A DNA stretch of 39,617 bases, taken from assembly GCA_028877145.1 (NCBI GenBank), contig JAGWOX010000006.1, positions 1 to 39,617 on the forward strand. The letters are read 5' to 3'. Origin of the DNA: Acidobacteriota bacterium (GTDB taxonomy: Bacteria; Acidobacteriota; Terriglobia; Acidiferrales; UBA7541). Position 1 is the stretch's first letter. Every line of letters begins with the position of its first letter. The notes beneath the pieces are model-generated. The model worked only from the letters and a program-made list of their open reading frames with translations. It was not told the origin of the DNA and searched no databases. Position numbers and translations under genes: made by a program. Positions 1 to 8,146 of the stretch are shown here, piece after piece.

Positions 1-1239
1 GACGGCAAATCCATCGCTTTCGTCGGCACCGACGGAGGCCCCGGCCCTGCGCAGACGAGCCTGTACGTCGAACCCGCCGCGGGCGGAGCGGCGCGCCGGC
101 TCGGCGAGGCATTCCCACTGAATGCGGGGCAGCCGGTCTGGTCGCCTGACGGAAAAACGATCTATTTCAACACCGACACGCGCGAATCCGTGGAAGTCTT
201 CGCCGCCAATGTTGACTCGGGCGAAATTCGCCAGGTGAGCGAGCGGCCGGGCGTCGTTGCCATCGACGAGATGGGCAAGAATGGTGTCGCGATCGGCACC
301 TTTACCGATCCCACGCATCCCGCCGATGTGTTTCGTTCCGACGCCGGTTTTCGCTCGATCCACATCATCACCGATCAGAACGCCTGGCTCGCCGATTACG
401 CTCTCGGCCAAATGGAAGTGATTCGCTGGAAAAGCAGCAAGGATGGCATGGAGATGGACGGCATCGTCACGAAGCCGGTCGATTTCGAAACCGGCCGCAA
501 ATATCCGTTTCTGCTGAATCCGCACGGCGGGCCGACGGGCGCCTCTCTCCTCATGTTCAATCCCACCGAGCAGATCATGGCCGCGAACGGCTACTTGGTG
601 CTTCAGCCGAATTTCCGCGGCTCGACCGGCCGCGGCCTGAAATTCGCCGCGGCCAACGAGCACGATTGGGGCGACGGCGATTACAAGGACGACATGAGCG
701 GCGTCGACGCCGTCATCGCCCGCGGCTGGGCCGATCCCAATCGCCTGGGCGCTTTCGGCTGGTCCTACGGCGGCTACATGACCTACTGGATCGATACGCA
801 AACCGATCGCTTCAAGGCCATCTCGCCCGGCGCCGGCCTGCCCGATCTCTACTCGATGTATTCGCAGACGGACATTCACCGCTATCTGCGCGCGTTCTTC
901 GGCGAAAAAGCCCCCTGGGACGATTTCGACGAATACTGGGCGCATTCGTCGATGAAATACATCGAGAACGTCAAGACGCCAACGATGATCCTCCACGGCC
1001 AGGCCGATACCCGCGTCCCCATGCCCCAATCCGAGGAGTTTTACGAAGCACTCAGCGAGCGCCACATCCCCGTGGAATTCGTCCAATACCCGCGCGAAAA
1101 TCACGGCTTCGTCGAGCCGCGGCACATCCAGGACCGCTGGCAGCGCTACCTGGTTTTCTTCGGGAAATACCTCGACAACCCGCCAGTAACTGAGCCCGAA
1201 GCCACCATCAAGCGCATGCAGGAATATCTGCCGCATTAG
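1..1239 (+). CDS. S9 family peptidase (prolyl oligopeptidase-like), 5' end outside window
   Basis: The frame is open from the first base, so this is the 3' part (412 codons visible) of a longer gene. The first ~60 residues still look like WD40/TolB-type propeller repeats (a VWSPDGK motif near codon 46). The rest is an alpha/beta-hydrolase domain of the S9 family, which cleaves oligopeptides. The nucleophile lies in GWSYGGYMT (Ser at visible codon 255), Asp in HGQADTR (codon 336) and His in ENHGF (codon 368). The 81- and 32-residue spacing nearly matches the second S9 peptidase at 17.6-19.6 kb. HGGPTG near codon 178 is the usual oxyanion-loop motif. The missing N-terminus probably carries a signal peptide, as in the other copy, but that cannot be seen. 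Family certain; substrate unknown. Confidence 0.93.
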   Translation, partial: DGKSIAFVGTDGGPGPAQTSLYVEPAAGGAARRLGEAFPLNAGQPVWSPDGKTIYFNTDTRESVEVFAANVDSGEIRQVSERPGVVAIDEMGKNGVAIGTFTDPTHPADVFRSDAGFRSIHIITDQNAWLADYALGQMEVIRWKSSKDGMEMDGIVTKPVDFETGRKYPFLLNPHGGPTGASLLMFNPTEQIMAANGYLVLQPNFRGSTGRGLKFAAANEHDWGDGDYKDDMSGVDAVIARGWADPNRLGAFGWSYGGYMTYWIDTQTDRFKAISPGAGLPDLYSMYSQTDIHRYLRAFFGEKAPWDDFDEYWAHSSMKYIENVKTPTMILHGQADTRVPMPQSEEFYEALSERHIPVEFVQYPRENHGFVEPRHIQDRWQRYLVFFGKYLDNPPVTEPEATIKRMQEYLPH

Positions 1240-1401
1240 CGAGCCAAGGCGGGGCCGCCGGCACAGTCCGGCGCGCCCCGCCAGCGACCCACCCTGTCAT
1301 CTTGATCGCAAGAAAAGCCGACCCCTCGCCCCTCTGCCCCTCGTTCCCGTATTCCGGTAAACTGACTCCAGGCAGGTCGTGACCGAAGGAGACAACCGAA
1401 G

Positions 1402-1878
1402 ATGAAGGGCAAACCGGAAGTCCTTGCCGAGCTCTCCGAACGGCTCAAGGAAGAGCTCGCCGCCATCAACCAGTACATTCTCCACGCGGAAATGTGTGAA
1501 AACTGGGGCTACCTGCGCCTCGCGAAGCAGACCAAAATGCAGGCCATCGGCGAAATGAAGCACGCCGAACGTATCGTCGAGCGCATCCTGTTCCTCGAAG
1601 GCCTGCCGAGAATGGATCAACTCGCGAAAATCAACATCGGCAAGGACGTCAAGCGCCAGCTCGAAAACGATCTCGCCCTCGAAAAGGGCGCCGTCGCCGA
1701 CTACAACAAATCCATCGAGATGTGCCGCAACGCGGGCGACAACGCCACCGCCGATTTCCTGAAAGAAATCCTCAAGGACGAAGAGGACCACGTCGACATG
1801 CTCGAAACCGAACTCAGCATGATCGAGCAGATGGGCCTCGAGAACTACCTCGCGCGCCAAATGGGCGAAGCAAAGTAG
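1402..1878 (+). CDS. bfr: Bacterioferritin
   Basis: A 158-residue, full-length bacterioferritin: a 24-mer iron-storage shell protein that oxidises Fe(II) and binds haem between subunits. By position against E. coli Bfr, every ferroxidase ligand is present: Glu18, Glu51, His54, Glu94, Glu127 and His130. The haem ligand Met52 is also present, in EMKHAE. The N-terminus (MKGKPEVL) matches the family start, and AAGGAGA at 1386-1392 is well placed for the ATG. No bfd ferredoxin gene is adjacent; the upstream S9 gene is 160 bp away and probably separate. The call is secure. Confidence 0.97.
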   Translation: MKGKPEVLAELSERLKEELAAINQYILHAEMCENWGYLRLAKQTKMQAIGEMKHAERIVERILFLEGLPRMDQLAKINIGKDVKRQLENDLALEKGAVADYNKSIEMCRNAGDNATADFLKEILKDEEDHVDMLETELSMIEQMGLENYLARQMGEAK

Positions 1879-1929
1879 CGCCGAGTGAACAGTAGCCTCT
1901 CGGTTTCTGAAGAAAGCCTCTAACCGGGG

Positions 1930-2020
1930 GTCGTGGCGGAACCCGTCCCGACCAGTCGGGAGCCACGACATAAGGTCCGTAAAATCAACGGGGCTTTAGC
2001 CCTTGAAGCTGCTCGGATGA
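1930..2020. repeat. Dispersed intergenic repeat with nested inverted repeats (copy 1)
   Basis: Lies in the 314-bp gap between bfr and the convergent reductase, where I see no gene. GTCGTGGC (1930-1937) pairs with GCCACGAC (1962-1969). Inside it TCCCGA (1946-1951) and TCGGGA (1956-1961) form a second perfect arm pair around CCAG. It continues into GGGCTTTAGCCC (1991-2002), itself an inverted repeat, and a stretch at 1996-2020 that matches 8074-8098 at 22 of 25 positions. The GTCGTGGC...GACCA...GGCTTTAGCCC order recurs at 21773-21830. Function unknown. Confidence 0.6.
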
Positions 2021-2107
2021 GCCATTCCCGAACCTGTTCAGCCGGCAGCCCAGATTCCTCTTTCCAACCTGTCCGGTGAAAAGCGACGCCCGATAGCCCC
2101 ACCAGTA

Positions 2108-2129
2108 GCACAGGCATTCCTGCCTGTGC
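2108..2129 (+). repeat. Hairpin family copy A (perfect 9-bp stem, TTCC loop)
   Basis: GCACAGGCA (2108-2116) pairs perfectly with TGCCTGTGC (2121-2129) around TTCC, followed by GCCCTTCC. It is between the convergent ends of bfr and the reductase. It belongs to a family with copies near 3.1, 10.5, 10.65, 14.9, 19.7, 29.2, 29.26 and 29.4 kb, in which stems vary but the CA-[TC]TC[CT]-TG core is kept. Possibly a terminator or a REP-like element. Confidence 0.7.
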
Positions 2130-2192
2130 GCCCTTCCGCGGCCGCAGCCGAAACATGAGGAGCGCAGCCAGAAATTGCTGCGCGAATGGCGA

Positions 2193-3059
2193 TCAACGCC
2201 TCCAAAACCGCCGCACCGCGGCGTAATCCACGTCCTCGGTGGATTGTCCCTTGACCGCGCTGTAGGTCTCCCGCGCGGCGGCGGTCGCCGGCAGCGCGAC
2301 GCCCAGTTGATTCGAAAGGTCGAGCGCCAGCCCCAAGTCCTTGTGCATCAGTCGCAGCGGAAAACTCGGGGCGTAATTGTCGGACGTCATCATGGGCGCT
2401 TTCACATCCAGCACGGGCGCGCGGCCCATGCTCGAAGCCAGCACTTCGAGCAGTCTTTCGGAACCGAATCCCGCTCCATTCACCAGCGCCAGCGATTCTG
2501 CCAGAGCCTGCACCTCCAGCGCGTAAATCAGATTCATGGCGAGTTTGATCGTTTGCCCCGCGCCGTGCGGCCCCAGAAGGAAGAATCTCTTGCCCAGGTG
2601 ATCCAGCACGGGGCGGGCGCGGTCCAGCGTCGCGGCCTCGCCTCCCATCAGGAAAACGAGTTCTCCTTTCTCCGCGCCCCAGGTGCCCCCCGTGATCGGC
2701 GCTTCGAGAAATTTCGCTCCGCGCTCAGCACAAGCTGCGGCCACGCGTCGCGCCAGGCCCGGCGAAACCGTGCTCGAATCGATCAGAATGCTGCCTTTGC
2801 GCAGGCCGGCCAGCGCCCCATCCGCGCCCCAGAGCACAGCTTCAAGAGCGGGCGGATCGCTGACGCAGGTAAAGAGGACATCGGCCGCAGCGGCGGCCTC
2901 TCGCGCCGTAGGCGCGAGGCGCGCTCCCTCACCCACCATGTCGTCAGCTTTCGACGCCGTGCGGTTCCAGATCGTGACCGGAAAGCCGGCGTTCACCAGC
3001 CGCCGCGCCATCGGTTTACCGATCAGCCCCAGCCCGATCCATCCCACGTTCACCGTCAT
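2193..3059 (-). CDS. NAD(P)-dependent oxidoreductase, 3-hydroxyisobutyrate dehydrogenase family
   Basis: A 288-residue beta-hydroxyacid dehydrogenase, the usual length for the family, which oxidises short hydroxyacids (or reduces semialdehydes such as succinic semialdehyde) with NAD(P). Visible features: a Rossmann GLGLIG motif at residues 9-14, the substrate-binding DSSTVSPG around 94-101, GGTWGAEKG at 124-132, and the catalytic Lys172 in GQTIKLAMN. The family normally has KLxNN here, so the Met is a small deviation. GGAGGGA precedes the ATG at good spacing. It is convergent with bfr and 169 bp from the ABC ATPase gene. The exact substrate cannot be read from the sequence; a glyoxylate/succinic-semialdehyde reductase role is equally possible. 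Confidence 0.9.
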   Translation of the reverse strand: MTVNVGWIGLGLIGKPMARRLVNAGFPVTIWNRTASKADDMVGEGARLAPTAREAAAAADVLFTCVSDPPALEAVLWGADGALAGLRKGSILIDSSTVSPGLARRVAAACAERGAKFLEAPITGGTWGAEKGELVFLMGGEAATLDRARPVLDHLGKRFFLLGPHGAGQTIKLAMNLIYALEVQALAESLALVNGAGFGSERLLEVLASSMGRAPVLDVKAPMMTSDNYAPSFPLRLMHKDLGLALDLSNQLGVALPATAAARETYSAVKGQSTEDVDYAAVRRFWRR

Positions 3060-3109
3060 CGCTCCCTCCGAAGTGACAGACGACTATAAACGAAAGACGG
3101 GTTCGTGTG

Positions 3110-3131
3110 GCGCGGGCACTCCTGCCCGCGC
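3110..3131 (+). repeat. Hairpin family copy B (perfect 9-bp stem, CTCC loop)
   Basis: GCGCGGGCA (3110-3118) pairs with TGCCCGCGC (3123-3131) around CTCC in the 169-bp gap between the reductase start and the ATPase stop. Compared with copy A, both sides of the stem have changed together while the CA-NTCC-TG core is kept. Both neighbouring genes are on the minus strand. Confidence 0.65.
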
Positions 3132-3228
3132 GTTCGTGTGATAGGCAGGCAACCAGCCCGCCTCGGCCACCAAATACCAGGAAATGGAATGAAAGTTAGA
3201 GGGGCAACAGCCCGCTACCGGCCACTCG

Positions 3229-3969
3229 CTACTTGATCTTCTCGTCCGACTCGATGTGCCCGTCGCGGACGCGGACCACGCGCTCGGCGTGGGACGCGAT
3301 ATCGGGCTCGTGAGTGACGAGGATGATCGTGTGCCCTTCTTCGTGGAGACGGGCGAACAGTGCCATGATTTCCTCGCCGGTTTGCGTGTCGAGGTTTCCA
3401 GTCGGCTCGTCGGCGAGCAGAATGGCCGGGCGATTCACCAGCGCGCGAGCCACGGCGACGCGCTGGCGCTGTCCGCCGGAAAGCTCGTTCGGCCGGTGAT
3501 ACATGCGATCGGCCAGGTCGACCATCTCGAGCGCCTTCTTGGCGCGGTCGATGCGTTCCTCGGGCGATGTGCCGTTGTAAATGAGCGGCAGTTCGACGTT
3601 GTGGAGAGCCGTGGCGCGGGCCAGCAGATTGAACGTCTGGAAGACGAAGCCGATCTCCTTGTTGCGGATATGGGCCAGTTCGTCGTCATTCAGTTCGCTC
3701 ACCAGGCGCCCGGCCAGCCAGTATTTGCCGGATGTGGGCGAGTCGAGACAGCCAAGCAGGTTCATCAGGGTGGACTTGCCGGAGCCGGAAGGGCCCATGA
3801 TCGCCACATATTCGCCCTTGAGAATCTCGATATCGACGCCGCGCAGCGCCTGCACCTGGGTCGCGCCCATGTCGTAGGTTTTGACCAGCTTCTCGATTTT
3901 GATGACGATGCCGCGGTCCACAAGGTCTTGACGATAGGACTCGCTCACCGCCGTTGTCGCCACTGCCAT
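3229..3969 (-). CDS. ABC transporter ATP-binding protein, MacB/LolD type
   Basis: A 246-residue nucleotide-binding subunit that powers MacB-type mechanotransmission exporters or lipoprotein extraction. All motifs are intact: Walker [10 protein letters not shown] (59-67), Q-loop Gln111, signature LSGGQ (163-167), Walker B ILLADE with Glu188, and switch His220. The [10 protein letters not shown] stretch is typical of the MacB/LolD/FtsE branch. The ATG has a purine-rich AAGGGGGAA upstream. It lies 51 bp downstream of the membrane fusion protein gene, presumably in one transcript. The expected FtsX/MacB-type permease does not follow: the next gene is an unrelated reductase. It may serve permeases encoded elsewhere. 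Confidence 0.95.
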   Translation of the reverse strand: MAVATTAVSESYRQDLVDRGIVIKIEKLVKTYDMGATQVQALRGVDIEILKGEYVAIMGPSGSGKSTLMNLLGCLDSPTSGKYWLAGRLVSELNDDELAHIRNKEIGFVFQTFNLLARATALHNVELPLIYNGTSPEERIDRAKKALEMVDLADRMYHRPNELSGGQRQRVAVARALVNRPAILLADEPTGNLDTQTGEEIMALFARLHEEGHTIILVTHEPDIASHAERVVRVRDGHIESDEKIK

Positions 3970-4020
3970 TGGTCGTTCCCCCTTACTCCGTATTAGACGC
4001 GCGCGGAGCCTCTCCGGTTC

Positions 4021-5433
4021 TCAGCTTGTTGCAGGAGGTGCCTTCTCGATCCGGATCTTGGTTCCGGCCTTGAGTGTCCGCAGGGTCTTATAGCTTCCCA
4101 CAATGATCCGGTCCCCCTCTTGCAGACCCTGGGTGACCTCGATATCGGTGACGCCCATAATCCCCGTTGCCACGGGGACGAACACGGCCCGGCCGTTGCG
4201 GATGACGAAAACTCCCTGCACGTCATCGGAATCCTGAGAGCCGGCGTCCGGCTTCGCTGCGGCGAGCACGACCGTGCCCAGCCCCTTCTTCGCTGCCTCG
4301 GCCGCCTCCTGCTCCAGCTGGTTCCGGCTGCGCACCACCAGGGCTTGAATCGGGACCGCCAGCACGTTCTTGCGGTGCGCCGTCTCGATCTTCGTCGTTA
4401 CCGTCAATCCCGGCCGCAGATGGGTCGGCGGGTGGTCGAGGGTGATCACCACCTTGAAATCCTTGGCTTCCGAGGCTCCGGTCGTCGTCTGCGTGGTGGC
4501 CAACCCGCTGCTTCGAATGATGGCCTGCGTCCCCACCTGGGTGACCTTGCCGATGAAGGCTTGATCGGGAAGCGCGTCGATCTGCACCTGCGCGGTCTGG
4601 CCATTGCGAACGCTGATGATGTCGGTCTCGTCCACGCGAACCTCGGCCGTAACGACCGACATATCCGAGATCGTCATCAAGTAGGCGCCCTGGGCGTTCT
4701 GAATGCCGGGCACCACGTTTTCGCCGACGCGCACCGCGATGTAGGTCACCATGCCGGAGATCGGAGCGCGATAGGTGGTCTTGCGGAGAACGTCTTCCGT
4801 GCCGGCGAGCACGGCGCGCTGCTGACTCACGTTATCGTTCGCGCCGGTTTGCTGGGCGCGGGCCTGGGCCAGCTGCGCCTGAGCGGCGTTCAGCGCGGCC
4901 TCCGCGCTGTCGAAGGCGGCCTTGTCTGATTCGTATTCCTGGCGCGAAATCAGATTCGATTCGTAAAGCTCCTGCCCCTGCTTCCAATCGAAGCGCGCCT
5001 TGTTCAGATCGGATTGCCGCTGGGCGACCACCGCCTGCGCGGCAAGGAAATTGGCTCGAGCCGCGCGCAAGGCCGCCTGCGCGGAGTCGATCGCCGCCTT
5101 CTGTGCCTCGACGTTCGCCGCGGGCTGAATCGATTCCACGCGCATCAAAACGTCGCCCCGGCGCACCTCGTCCCCTTCGTGAACCAGAATTTCGGTGATT
5201 TTGCCGAAACCTTCGGCCAGGACGTTCGTGTAGTTTTTCGGGCGAATTTCGCCTGTCGCGCTTACCAGGGAGGTCAGGTCCTTGCGCACCACGGGCGCGG
5301 CCTGCACCGGCTCGATGCCCTTCCGCGCCTGATAGACCGCAACCCCGGCCGCCGCCGCTAACAGCACACCGCCGCCGACGAACAGGGCGATCTTTCGTCC
5401 TCTTTTCATGCGTTTACGCGATTCCGTTCCCAC
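4021..5433 (-). CDS. Efflux RND/ABC periplasmic adaptor (MacA/HlyD family)
   Basis: A 470-residue membrane fusion protein linking an inner-membrane exporter to an outer-membrane channel. In order: a basic N-terminus, a single membrane anchor (about 14-34), the first lipoyl half and beta-barrel entry (SATGEIRP, about 59-66; HEGDEVRRGDVLMRV, about 85-99), a long Ala/Gln-rich coiled-coil hairpin (about 105-215), the second lipoyl half (YRAPISGMVTY), and beta-barrel and membrane-proximal domains to the end. The start is a GTG with AAGGAAG about 7 nt upstream; an in-frame ATG eight codons later lacks a ribosome site. It pairs with the ATPase 51 bp downstream, but no permease is present. Family firm; exported substrate unknown. 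Confidence 0.92.
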   Translation of the reverse strand: MGTESRKRMKRGRKIALFVGGGVLLAAAAGVAVYQARKGIEPVQAAPVVRKDLTSLVSATGEIRPKNYTNVLAEGFGKITEILVHEGDEVRRGDVLMRVESIQPAANVEAQKAAIDSAQAALRAARANFLAAQAVVAQRQSDLNKARFDWKQGQELYESNLISRQEYESDKAAFDSAEAALNAAQAQLAQARAQQTGANDNVSQQRAVLAGTEDVLRKTTYRAPISGMVTYIAVRVGENVVPGIQNAQGAYLMTISDMSVVTAEVRVDETDIISVRNGQTAQVQIDALPDQAFIGKVTQVGTQAIIRSSGLATTQTTTGASEAKDFKVVITLDHPPTHLRPGLTVTTKIETAHRKNVLAVPIQALVVRSRNQLEQEAAEAAKKGLGTVVLAAAKPDAGSQDSDDVQGVFVIRNGRAVFVPVATGIMGVTDIEVTQGLQEGDRIIVGSYKTLRTLKAGTKIRIEKAPPATS

Positions 5434-5706
5434 TCAGCATCTTCCTTGCCCACCTGCCTGCGGGCACACGCAGCCTCAACAGCCGCACTGGACTCTCCGC
5501 CCGCCTTTATGCCTGCTGATGGTTACGAGACTAGCGGCAACAAGGTTCCGAGTGCCGGAAACCGCCCTGCAAAATTGTACCGAAACCGGAGCCCGAACCG
5601 AAGCCCCAAAGATGGATCGAGGGCTCAAACGGGCAATGCGGCGCAAGCCCCTCCATGGCCGTCCCACGGCCTCTCTCTTTAAAGGACCCGCGAAGTGCGG
5701 CTGCGG

Positions 5707-7830
5707 TTACCAGATTTTGCAGCGGTCTGCCGTGGGCCGAACCATCGGGTCGTTGCCGTGGCAGCCAAAGGCCCGAGCGAACTGTTCGAGGTTCGAGAGC
5801 GGGCCGATCGTTCGATAGCGACCCAGCGGATGCGGGTTGATTTTCACCATCAGGCGAACGTAGGCCGGCCGCTCTTTCCCCGTCCAGATGCGCGCGTAGG
5901 CCAGGAAGAAGCGCTGCTGGGGCGTGAACCCCTGAATCCTCTTGTGCGATCGGAATTCGGACGTTTTCTCGAACGCCTTGTAGGCGATCGTGACGCCGCC
6001 CAGATCGGCGATGCTTTCGCCAAGCACCAGGTGGCCGTTTTCGTGAACGTCTTCGATGGCCACGTAGCTATCAAACTGGTTGGCGACGCATTCGGCGCGT
6101 TTGTGGAAGTTCTGGAGGTCTTGCGGCGTCCACCAGTTCTTCAAATTCCCATTCGAGTCGAACTTGCTCCCCTCGTCGTCGAAGCCGTGCGTCATCTCAT
6201 GCCCGATCACGGCGCCGATGCCGCCATAATTCAGCGCGTCATCCGCTTTCGGATCGAAGAAGGGCGGTTGCAGAATTCCGGCCGGGAAGACGATTTCATT
6301 CATCGACGGGTTGTAATAGGCGTTCACCGTCGGCGGCGTCATGCCCCACAGCGAGCGATCCACAGGCTTGCCGATCCGCGCCAGATTGAGGTGGGACTCG
6401 AACTCGTTGCCGCGGAGGATGTTCTCGACGTACGGGCCGGCCACGACGTGGTAGGCCGAATAGTCGCGCCAGTGGTCGGGGTAGCCCACCTTGATCATGA
6501 TCTTGTCGAGCTTCTGAATGGCGGCAGCGCGCGTCTTCTGGTCCATCCACGGCAGTGTTTCGAGGTCGTCGTGGAGCGCGGAGATCAGGTTGTGCACCAT
6601 TTTGAGCGCCGCGGCCTTGGCCTCGGGAGGGAACGTGCTCGCCACGTATTTCTGCCCGAGCGCCTCGCCCAGTTGCCGGTCGGTCGCGCGCACGCACCGC
6701 TGCCACCGCGGCAGCAATTGCTTGGCTCCGGTCAACGTGCGGCCATAGAAGTCGAAATCCTCGTCGACGAATGCCTGGGAAAGATCGGGCGCCAGCGCGT
6801 TGATCAGGTGCCAGCGCAGATACACCTTCCAGGTCGAAAGCGGCTGGCTGGCCAGCTCATGATCGAGCGATTCGAAGAATTTCGGCTGCGCGACGTTGAT
6901 CGTGTCGATGCCGGGGAAACCGCGGTCGGTGAAATAACGCTTCCAGGAAAAATGTGGAGTGATGGCCTGGAACTGCGCGGTGTCCATCTTGTGGTACGTG
7001 TTGTCGGGATCGCGCTGCTCCACGCGGGTCATCGAGGCTTCGGCGAGGCTCGTCTCGAGCGTCACCACCGTCTTTGCTTCCGCCGCAGCGCGATCGGCCG
7101 GGTCGCCCAGCAGCTCGAACATCTTCGTGACGTGAGCCAGGTACTTTTCGCGCAACTCTTTCGAGTGCTCGTCTTTCTTCAGGTAGTCGTCGCGGTCCGG
7201 CAGTCCCAGGCCGCCTTGCGACGCGTAGGCGATTTCCTGCGTGCTGTTCTTGAAATCCTGCCTCGAGCTGAAACCGAAGAGCACGCCCGCGCCCAAGTTC
7301 TGCAGCCGGGCCACCTCGGCTTCGAGTTCGGCGGGCGTCCGGATAGCGGCGATGCGGCCCATTTCCGGCTCGAGCGGCTTCGTGCCCGCGGTGTCGATCG
7401 CGGTGGTGTTCATGCAGCTCGCGAAAAAATTCCCGAGCTTCTGGTCGATCGATCCCGGTTTCGCCTTGGCGCGATCGGCGGATTCCTGGTCGAGAATCTG
7501 GTGGAGGATCTCCTGATTGTGCTGCGCCAGCTCATTGAAATTTCCCCAGGAGGGATAGGCCGCCGGAATCTCGTGCGTTTTCATCCAGCCGCCGGATGCG
7601 AATTCGTAGAACTCCTTGCAAGGGCTCACCGAGCGGTCCAGATTCGCCAGATCCAGTCCGTGAGAGCCGCTGCCCGCTTGTGAATCGCTCTGCTTTCCGG
7701 CCGTCGACCCCGACGGATTCGGAGAAACTAATCCCGTGCAGGTTTCCGAACCGCTTTGCGCCTGCGCGGCCACGGGCCAGGCCGCAAAAGCCGCCAGCAT
7801 GAGACCGAGTGTCATTGAGCGTAACAACAC
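5707..7830 (-). CDS. Secreted M13 family metallopeptidase (neprilysin/PepO-like)
   Basis: A 707-residue zinc endopeptidase of the M13 family, which cleaves oligopeptides outside the cytoplasm. Zinc ligands His544 and His548 with catalytic Glu545 lie in GHEMTHGFD, and the third ligand Glu605 lies in GESIADLGG. The substrate-binding NAYYNPS motif is about 50 residues upstream of the zinc site. I chose the GTG at 7830 because GAGGAGG (7836-7842) sits 5 nt from it and the protein then opens with a signal peptide (LGLMLAAFAAWPVAAQAQ). The ATG at 7815 is the alternative. The frame stays open further upstream but that part has no family similarity. The C-terminus ends in CKIW, close to the CxxW ending seen in the family. 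Monocistronic by context. Confidence 0.95.
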   Translation of the reverse strand: MLLRSMTLGLMLAAFAAWPVAAQAQSGSETCTGLVSPNPSGSTAGKQSDSQAGSGSHGLDLANLDRSVSPCKEFYEFASGGWMKTHEIPAAYPSWGNFNELAQHNQEILHQILDQESADRAKAKPGSIDQKLGNFFASCMNTTAIDTAGTKPLEPEMGRIAAIRTPAELEAEVARLQNLGAGVLFGFSSRQDFKNSTQEIAYASQGGLGLPDRDDYLKKDEHSKELREKYLAHVTKMFELLGDPADRAAAEAKTVVTLETSLAEASMTRVEQRDPDNTYHKMDTAQFQAITPHFSWKRYFTDRGFPGIDTINVAQPKFFESLDHELASQPLSTWKVYLRWHLINALAPDLSQAFVDEDFDFYGRTLTGAKQLLPRWQRCVRATDRQLGEALGQKYVASTFPPEAKAAALKMVHNLISALHDDLETLPWMDQKTRAAAIQKLDKIMIKVGYPDHWRDYSAYHVVAGPYVENILRGNEFESHLNLARIGKPVDRSLWGMTPPTVNAYYNPSMNEIVFPAGILQPPFFDPKADDALNYGGIGAVIGHEMTHGFDDEGSKFDSNGNLKNWWTPQDLQNFHKRAECVANQFDSYVAIEDVHENGHLVLGESIADLGGVTIAYKAFEKTSEFRSHKRIQGFTPQQRFFLAYARIWTGKERPAYVRLMVKINPHPLGRYRTIGPLSNLEQFARAFGCHGNDPMVRPTADRCKIW

Positions 7831-7959
7831 GAGATCCTCCTCGAAATCATTGGGAAGCGAAAGGCGAGGATAGTTTTTTCCCTGTGCCCAAGTCAATCCC
7901 GGAAGCGGTCGGCGAAGAGCGATTCGGCTCATTCTGCCTCCGCTCGGAGCTTGTGTAGC

Positions 7960-7977
7960 GCCGTCTTTCAAGGCGGC
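7960..7977. repeat. Intergenic hairpin, TTTC-loop variant
   Basis: GCCGTCTT pairs with AAGGCGGC (one G.T pair) around a very short loop, preceded by GTGTA as many of the other hairpins are preceded by GTA. It lies in the 316-bp divergent gap between the M13 peptidase and the MFS gene, which otherwise shows no gene. GCCTTCAAAGGC at 29340-29351 looks like a shorter relative. Confidence 0.4.
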
Positions 7978-8070
7978 ACATCGTCGTGCAAAGGGACAAA
8001 CACATGGCGCGCTGTGCCCGCCGCCACACAAACTCTTCTACGCTTGGCCCCATTTCCCGGTGAGAAATTC

Positions 8071-8098
8071 GGGTTAGCCCCTGAAGCTGCTTGAATGA
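8071..8098. repeat. Dispersed intergenic repeat (copy 2 of the 1930-2020 family)
   Basis: Positions 8074-8098 match 1996-2020 at 22 of 25 bases (TTAGCCC, then TGAAGCTGCT, then ATGA conserved), 6 kb apart and both intergenic. Both continue into a GC-rich tail with a CGGCAG motif. It lies 50-75 bp upstream of the MFS start codon. Confidence 0.5.
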
Positions 8099-8146
8099 AA
8101 TGCCGCTGCCCTCCCGCGTCGTCGGCAGTGTAGATTGAGAGTTACG

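Noticed and set aside
1297-1971. 224-codon open frame antisense to bfr
   Set aside because: Phe/Val/Leu-rich shadow of the bacterioferritin codons, with no ribosome site.
5695-7683. 662-codon open frame on the plus strand opposite the M13 peptidase
   Set aside because: Arg/Val/Leu-rich composition typical of antisense of a GC-rich gene, no motifs, and the minus strand has a complete zinc peptidase.
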